This document shows positions 53,760 to 60,000 of a DNA stretch of 60,000 nt, one piece after another. How positions within the stretch are numbered: the first letter of the stretch is position 1; each line of letters opens with the position of its first letter. Origin of the DNA: Lineus longissimus (lineage: Eukaryota; Nemertea; Pilidiophora; Heteronemertea; Lineidae); assembly GCF_910592395.1 (NCBI RefSeq), contig NC_088324.1, positions 5,670,953-5,730,952 of the forward strand, written 5' to 3'. A program made the position numbers and the translations under genes. The notes below the pieces were generated by a model. It was not told the origin of the DNA and did no database searches. It saw nothing but the letters and a program-made list of their open reading frames with translations.

Positions 53760-56660
53760 TAGGTAGGAGCTGGTTGGTCAGATTGGTGGTCTTTGTTTTA
53801 ATATAATGTACAGTTAGGGGGATGGGGACTGTTTTGACCGTGGGTTTACATACGCATGCATGTGAGACGGAATTACATCGAGGGGGGACTATTTTGAGTA
53901 CACTGTACATATTTACGATAATTTGCATGGGGGGGGGGGGGGGTCTGTCGGTACAAACTTTTAAAAAGTACGGCCCCTTAGTGATAAACATAGGATAGTC
54001 AAGAGGCAAAGACATTGCCGGTGCATCGGACCTGTCAAGGTGTTAAATGCATGCAACCTGTCGCATTCCCGAAAGGAAATTCCCGGGAAAATCCATATTC
54101 GTATTTGGTATTGAAATGCGAAGTGAAGACCACGTGCGTTTATTTACATCACGTGACCTGCAATCGTGATTGAATATAACACTTGTCAAGGTATAATCTG
54201 CTGACCGGGCGTCGGGTGTCGGGCGTGATCGGGCGTCCGGGCATCTTTCATCATAGGCCCTGGCCGCGGGTACAATAGCTGGTTAATCCTAGTCTCTCAA
54301 GGCTCGTTAGAAGCTTACCCTAATGTACAAGGCTGCAGGCGTAGCTGACGACGGGTGATAGTACTGATACCCGCACTGGTAAGCGAAAGGGCGAAAAGGC
54401 GAACGAACCCCCCCCCCCCCCCCCCCCCCCCCACCCCCCAACTATTGCCAAAATCCTTGATACGTACGTGCCAGCACACCACACACTCATCTACACACAT
54501 TCATTATTACATCTTTTTTCATCATCAGTTATGAACGTTTGTCCCATAGCGTATTTTTGAGGTCAACCAAACTAGTAGCTATACATGTATATAGCCTATA
54601 ATATGATAGTGCCGCGATGGCCGGGCAAAGTGAGCAAGGCATTGTCGAAAGAGCGAATAAACTTCTTACCTGTTTTCAGAAAAGTTCCAACAGTTATAAT
54701 TGCCTCAGACGAGTGTTATGCTTAAGGATAAGGCTATTTCACAATGTGTACTGCTGATAACGCAACAAACAGCTCATCGATCGAGGTTGTTTCAAGTAGA
54801 GAGGCCAAGACTGGTCACATGTCAACCGGTTTTCAGAAAGTAGGCCACGCTGTCATACAGACAAACAAAACGACTGCCATGCAGTTTATTACATGTATAT
54901 TTGAGTATTCTAATGTCCACTTGATATCTCGATATCTTAATACACTCTATAATAATGGGGACCGATCCCGCTCTTCAAATAACTATAAAGTGGCCTTAGA
55001 CCAAAATACTTGCTGTCTTTCCGTTGGTAGTTTTTCTTGTCTTTTACCGATAAAGATTAGATTGCCGTTTTTGAAGAGGTAGAGGAAGCGGTATCATGGC
55101 GTACCGACCATGGTCGTATTTAGCACGGCGGGCGGGGGTTACTACCAAAAAGGTAAACACGACCCTGCCGACCTATCTGTTCTCCGGGTTCTATGTCCAG
55201 CGGGTTCTGTGATATCCGTGTTCAACGTTCATCGGGCTCAATGTTCCCCGAGTCCGATACTCTCTCGCGCCTGTGCTGGAGCTTATTCGAATTAAGTTTG
55301 CACAATGCCAAATAAAAAAACATTGAAATCCCTACCGAATAATCACTAGATTAATGTTTATGTCCTGAAGGACATTTATTAGAGTAAGCGCTTTGCTAAC
55401 AGATATGTTAATGGGAACAACCGAAGATTAGTGTACGACAGCCGTCCCGACAGCCCTACAGATGTTTCGGCCAAAATCGCGGTCAAAAACACATGTTGTG
55501 ATTTCGGGGGAGAGGTCATCTTGAGGAGGGGTGAATGTAATGTTAATGTGATAGTGGTTTTATTCATTTACAAATCTTTGGTATGACCTCATCAACTATA
55601 CATGTACATATAGACAAACTAGGAATAAGGGTTAAGAGTGAAGTGGAAATTTAGTTCGAAGCCAGGGTAAATGTCTATCTTAAAAATTCAACTATAGGTA
55701 TTTTGTTACAAAAGATAATTCATTCAAAGAGCTTTCAGTTAGCATTAGATGGTAGCTCTTCCTTTGTGTCCATGTTTATGCATGGGAGACTTTGTATATA
55801 ATTATCATTATTGATATCTTTATTCGACATGTAAATTACATTTACATTTCTTGAAAAATAAATAAATGCAGATTGTGTGAATACAAATTATGGTGCAAGT
55901 GCAAGCACGTATAATACATGTTACTCAGTGCACAAACAATCAAGGGTGGTTCTTATATTTATATCCCCCCGGTTATTATCCTGTTTGTGTAGAAAATCCC
56001 TAATGGCAGTAGACCGAACTAAAATTTCTTCAGAATGATGAACGTACGGTAGCGCGCCAGTTTTCCCAATTGTAGAACGCGGTGCCCCGATTAAACCAGT
56101 AGTTTGGGCGATTGCGAAAATTCCCCAGTGGTCTTTCTCGTACGCACAAAATATTACGCTGGCAAAGTATTTCAAATTTGGCACCCCAATCTTTAAACCG
56201 CCCTGTTAGTGTAAGAACAATTTGTCTCTACTGACCATAACACGGATGGCGTCGTACCGACCTCAGTCAGGCTGAACTTTGGGTCACGACGCACAGTGGG
56301 ACATCTCCACAGCTTCGACCAGGTTCGCGACCAGGCAAGGCGGCTGAACTCGGCAGTGAATGACAGATTGTGGCTCCGCTAATGCCGCGCCATCTCAACT
56401 TCCATCTCGTGGGTCGTTGTTGAACTAATTGTATCGGCAAGATTATTGTCACACGCTTCCACACGCTCGTCCGTCCATGCCATCCCTACGTACATCCATG
56501 ACTTCCATGATTTCTACTCTTTTCAATAGCTCATTTGGTCCTGTTGATTGATATATTAGAATATCCTGCTGCGACGTCTTAAAATGCTTAGTATATTAGA
56601 AACGGCACTCATCTGGTTCGAATCGTATCCATCAAAGAAAACTCAAACAGTGGTTGTTCG
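53760..56660. other. Gene-poor stretch with homopolymers
   Basis: Contains a G-run at about 53929-53942 and a long C-run at about 54408-54432. ORFs up to 112 codons (for example 54744-55082) show no domain features or flanking splice signals that I trust. Confidence 0.45.
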
Positions 56661-56674
56661 TGGTTTAAGGAATT

Positions 56675-56801
56675 GATACCTCACTTTGGTTGTCTGGGTG
56701 GAGCTAAAATGTAAAGAAAAACCGAGGCGTACGTTTGGCCTACGTTTTAGCTCCACCCTCACGGTTTTGATGAGACAATCAATTAGTGACAGTGAGGTAT
56801 C
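56675..56801. repeat. Small foldback repeat, GATACCTCACT...AGTGAGGTATC
   Basis: Arms GATACCTCACT and GGTGGAGCTAAAA pair with TTTTAGCTCCACC and AGTGAGGTATC. Partial relatives occur at 42663-42733 and near 33935-34015. Confidence 0.6.
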
Positions 56802-57014
56802 CATTCATAAAAATCTCAAAATAAATAACGAATGATGTGGTTTTAAACACTGCTTCCATATTTTGCCCCCTCCTGAACGATGATTGCCTATTCTAAAACA
56901 TCTAGACTTATAATGAACCGCAGTTTACAGTGTTAATTCCACTATAACCATGGATGACGTGCAACTCTATGAGGTTTTTTGATAACATCAGAGGATCTGA
57001 TGAGAGATGCCATA

Positions 57015-57277
57015 GGGGAATCAGAATTATAATATAATAATACGAGTCTTATATAGCGCAGTATCGAACCATCAACTGGCCGCTCAAAGCGCTTGGGGAT
57101 ATCATATTCTTATCCCGGTCTCCACAGAAATCAATCAGGGGTTTCAAGGAGCAACCCCAGAAGGTGCTCACTTGAACTCGACCAGTAGGGGAACTAAGCA
57201 GTGACTCGGCCGGGAGTCGAACCCACGACCTCCTGATCATGAGGCCGACTCTCTTCCACTGCGCTACCGCTGCCCCA
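57015..57277 (-). mobile_element. tRNA-derived SINE
   Basis: The minus-strand head is tRNA-like: box A TAGCGCAGTGG (57266-57256), anticodon-like CATGATC, box B GGTTCGACTCC (57223-57213). The body ends with AAGCGCTTTGAG...GCGCTATATAAG and an ATTATTATA tail, typical of SINEs that borrow a LINE 3' end. It is a SINE, not a functional tRNA gene: the acceptor stem is imperfect and a non-tRNA body follows. Confidence 0.85.
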
Positions 57278-57589
57278 TTGCCCACTGCCCAATTGTGCGT
57301 TGGCGATGTCCGGAAATGGTTAGGTCCAAATGATTAGAAGGGAACTAATGAAAATAATGATTTTTCAACCAGAGTGCTTCAAAACGTGGGTTATCCAAGT
57401 TCCAGCTTCCTCCCCCAATTCGGATTAATTGGTCAGGCTTAAGTTCATCCTTAAGGCCACGTTCGCAACTTAGGCGCCATCTTTGATTAAAGCATGCCCA
57501 TGTCGAACCAGATAAATGCCACCAAATATACCGATTGGCAAAGATCCGTAAGCAAATCGACAAAGGAACATGTAAAAGTGCAGTTTAAA

Positions 57590-58235
57590 ATACTTTGGTC
57601 ACGTCTCGTCTTGATCTATATAATGGTCTGCTTCTTGGTCTCCACGAGTTGTATCGGCTGCAAAAAGGAATCACAAAATGCTGCCGCACGACTTAGTCCA
57701 CAGAGGAAGAGGCGGGACCATATTACCTCCGTGTTAAAGGACCTGCATTGGTTACCCGTGGGCTCGCGCATTTAGCACAAGGTTCTACTGGTTGCACACA
57801 AGACCTTTGATCAGGCATGTCAGGAGGATAGTCCTCGCTACTTAAAGGAGTTGTTCAGCCTGGTGCCATATCGTGGTCGTCAGTCCTCAGACGATCCATG
57901 GCTTATTTTGTCACCAAACGTTATCGTATGGAGACCGTCGTCTCCGTGTGATGGTCCTAGACAGTGGAACTCTCTGTCGGTTTCGATGTACGAGCTCGAC
58001 GGCTCTGTTGCATTAAAAAAAAACCCAGCTAAAAACGGAATTTAAAAAGACATTTCTATAGATTTTTCGTACAGAAATTGTTTTATTCCTGTATACACAT
58101 GTACATATTGTACATTGTATAGTTATTGTCTATTCTTTCTGCTTTTATAACTACATGTTGTGCTTAGAAAATGTACACAATAAAAAATGTAGCACAAAGA
58201 TTAAAGAAATATTATTATTATCATCATTATCATTG
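57590..58235 (+). pseudogene. 3' end of a CR1/L2-type LINE (RT C-terminal region)
   Basis: The plus strand reads ESQNAAARLSPQRKRRDHIT then SVLKDLHWLPVGSRI, the near-universal QNAAARL...LHWLPV..R tail region of CR1/L2/Jockey-group RTs. A stop and frameshifts follow, then remains of the YGDR...LWN/PRQWNSL region near 57975, and an ATTATT-rich tail at about 58200-58235. Confidence 0.8.
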
Positions 58236-58285
58236 CTAAAGAATGAAAATCCAGATGTCTAAAATATACTTTCTGCTACTCTTTC

Positions 58286-58402
58286 ACCATTTTATGCAAC
58301 AAGCCATCAAGGATTGGAACAAACTCATCCTCCAAACAGTAGTTGAGGCAGAGACCATTGCCGCCTTCAAAGCTGGCCTTAAAGATAAACGCAGTCGATA
58401 AT
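58286..58402 (+). pseudogene. C-terminal fragment of another LINE ORF2
   Basis: HHFMQQAIKDWNKLILQTVV then EAETIAAFKAGLKDKRSR and a stop; resembles the R-x-WN-x-L...V-x-A-x-(S/T)...FK-x-L C-terminus of LINE RTs. Truncated at the 5' side. Confidence 0.6.
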
Positions 58403-58478
58403 ACCCTCCAGATCAAGCGCACTCATCCCGCTAATAGGAGGTCTACTGATTACAAATATAGAACATGAATATAATCTG

Positions 58479-58497
58479 CCCCCCCCCCCCCCCCCCC
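58479..58497. repeat. Poly-C homopolymer
   Basis: 19 consecutive C. Confidence 0.95.
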
Positions 58498-59697
58498 GCT
58501 AGCTATGCCCCTTGGCCTATAAACATGGCCAATTTTGATTATTTCGACCTCCAAGAAATATTTTTCATTCGAGTCGATAGGCTCATAAACCGGCAAAGCA
58601 GATGGGCGTAATGTACATGACAGGATATACATGCGTACATTTATGCACATATGAAATTAACATGAGGATGACGACTTTGTAGCCCGCTCTTTGAAATTGA
58701 CATTTTTTTTCAAAGCAAGTATGTCCGAATTGATTCACCAAAAAATATGACAGATTAATTAATAGAATTTTAAATGACAAAAATAATGATACCCGTTTCA
58801 TAAAGGTGACGGAGGTCATGGCACTTTTCTCACCGCAGTGATCATTACACATGCAGACGTTCGTTTACCTACTCTAGACTCACCGATATAGGCCGGTGTA
58901 AAAGAAATGCAAGTCCCCCGGAATCTAAGTCCGGTCCTTTTGTTAAAGTGAATAGAGTCGCCGAGTTCCTTTGTTGAAGTATAGTAGCTAACCCTAACTA
59001 AATCATTAGCCACATACGCTGACAATACACAGCTATTGTATGGGGTCCTGCATTCCTAGGACGTCCATTCCTTTTACACCGGTCATTAATTTGAGGGATG
59101 ACCGCCCCCGATATAATATACTCTGTTTCCTCACGTATACCGTCTTTGGGCGCTATGTTTAAGAGGCCCGAAGGGATGAATACCTCCTATACCTGATACA
59201 AAGGTTAGGCCTAGTGGATTGGACTGATTGGCTCGGATCGTGGCGCAGACCTATGACCAGAGACACCCAATACTTAAAGTCCACTACAATTGGTCGATGG
59301 GATTTTAAATGAATTGAATTACCAGGCAATCGTGTTTGGGCTATATTCATGGCGTGACCGAGGCGGCGCAAATGGACAATGCACATTCATCACGTGGACA
59401 AAGAAAACCGTCCAGTATGTGGTAAATCCTATTGCGTACCCCACCCAATGTATGGACACTGTCATTTTGTATTTGTGGTGCAGGAATACGGTATACGTGA
59501 GGAAAAAGATTATATGCATTGAATACGAAATTGATTCAAAGGCGAATGGTGTACAACTATTAGACAAATGGTGTTGCCCACCCATTGTTCATTCCCATTG
59601 AAAAATGTCGAATGGCATCGATCGACAGTGCGCATATCTTTTGGGGCTGGACTTGCATATTCTTCAACTGTCTTAGATCGGTAATTCTAAAGTAATT
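58498..59697. other. No gene recognised
   Basis: ORFs such as 59290-59601 (103 codons) have no motif, no splice context and a competing ORF on the opposite strand. Confidence 0.4.
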
Positions 59698-59885
59698 GTG
59701 ATCTGTCACAGCAAAACCAGGCGCATGTCACACAGAAGATGAGCCTAAATGACACCAGGAGATAATAGAAGAAATTGATGTGCTCATATTTCACAAAAGG
59801 CAGACAATAGAGAAATGAACAAACAGTCCGTCTCAACCTGCCAAACTCAGATCGACATGCGCCTGGTTTTGCTGTGATGGGTCAT
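59698..59885. mobile_element. Foldback-related element, family 2, copy 2
   Basis: GTGATCTGTCACAGCAAAAC ... GGTTTTGCTGTGATGGGTCA; about 90% similar to 23644-23830. The right terminus and target duplication are eroded. Confidence 0.8.
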
Positions 59886-60000
59886 TTGTTATCATGTATT
59901 GATTTGCACCAGAAATTTGAAGTAGGCCGAATATGAGTTAGATAGCTCGACAGGTGTTATCGCATGTACGCATATACACGGTTGGCAGTAGTGTGGGCGA

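Noticed and set aside
54744-55082. 112-codon ORF as a gene
   Set aside because: No domain, hydrophobic pattern or splice sites suggesting coding; length is expected by chance in this much sequence.
57200-57277. Functional tRNA gene
   Set aside because: Box A and box B are present, but the acceptor stem does not pair well and a SINE body with a GCGCTATATAA-type end follows.
57494-57775. 93-codon ORF as a host gene
   Set aside because: Contains the QNAAARL...LHWLPV signature of LINE reverse transcriptases and is followed by stops and frameshifts.
59290-59601. 103-codon plus-strand ORF
   Set aside because: Overlaps a similar-sized ORF on the other strand and shows no family features.

Overview
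This is animal nuclear DNA, most likely from a marine invertebrate. Short coding exons are flanked by consensus GT-AG introns, intergenic and intronic DNA is AT-rich, and transposable elements of many classes are densely packed: BEL/Pao, several LINE lineages, PIF/Harbinger, a tRNA-derived SINE, foldback elements and TIR MITEs. Homopolymer C/G runs, GAC/GAT microsatellites and TACATGTA-like palindromes also recur. I see nothing bacterial, organellar or CRISPR-like, and I cannot name the species from sequence alone.

The backbone of the window is one minus-strand gene. I reconstructed it as 18 coding exons from 52487 (ATG) down to 16704 (TAG). All splice phases agree, giving 2,067 nt and a 688-residue SLC47/MATE multidrug and toxin extrusion transporter. 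Two smaller genes lie antisense inside its introns. One (28015-31558) encodes a secreted-type LamG-like plus PAN/apple-like protein. The other (44497-45645) encodes a small Cys/His-rich protein of unknown function with a CPNHR motif; it carries an in-frame TAG and sits inside a possible 4.2-kb inverted-repeat-bounded unit. At the left edge, 72-243 is one minus-strand exon encoding a complete LIM zinc-binding domain, probably of a LIM-homeobox (Lhx3/4-like) gene.

Layout: 1-250 LIM exon; 2.1-4.8 kb PIF/Harbinger element and a second copy of its left end; about 4.93-10.92 kb duplicated block A (LamG-PAN paralogue 1 plus an orphan copy of MATE exon 11); 10.9-12.6 kb inverted-repeat arm 1; 12.6-16.1 kb broken BEL/Pao element with a 1.07-kb insertion; 16.5-16.7 kb LINE tail; 16.7-23.5 kb MATE exons 18-12 with a three-unit tandem repeat; 23.5-25.9 kb inverted-repeat arm 2; about 26.85-33.23 kb duplicated block B (LamG-PAN paralogue 2 plus the genuine MATE exon 11); 34.6-52.5 kb MATE exons 10-1 with many MITEs in the introns; 52.5-60 kb gene-poor DNA with LINE and SINE fragments.

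The most informative points are: (i) block A/B duplication that copied one internal MATE exon with intact splice sites to a place beyond the gene's 3' end; (ii) a palindromic foldback family whose insertions in arm 2 are missing from the matching sites in arm 1, which gives natural empty/filled comparisons; (iii) the CPNHR gene within a possible 4.2-kb inverted-repeat unit. Splice models come from reading the sequence and have no transcript support.
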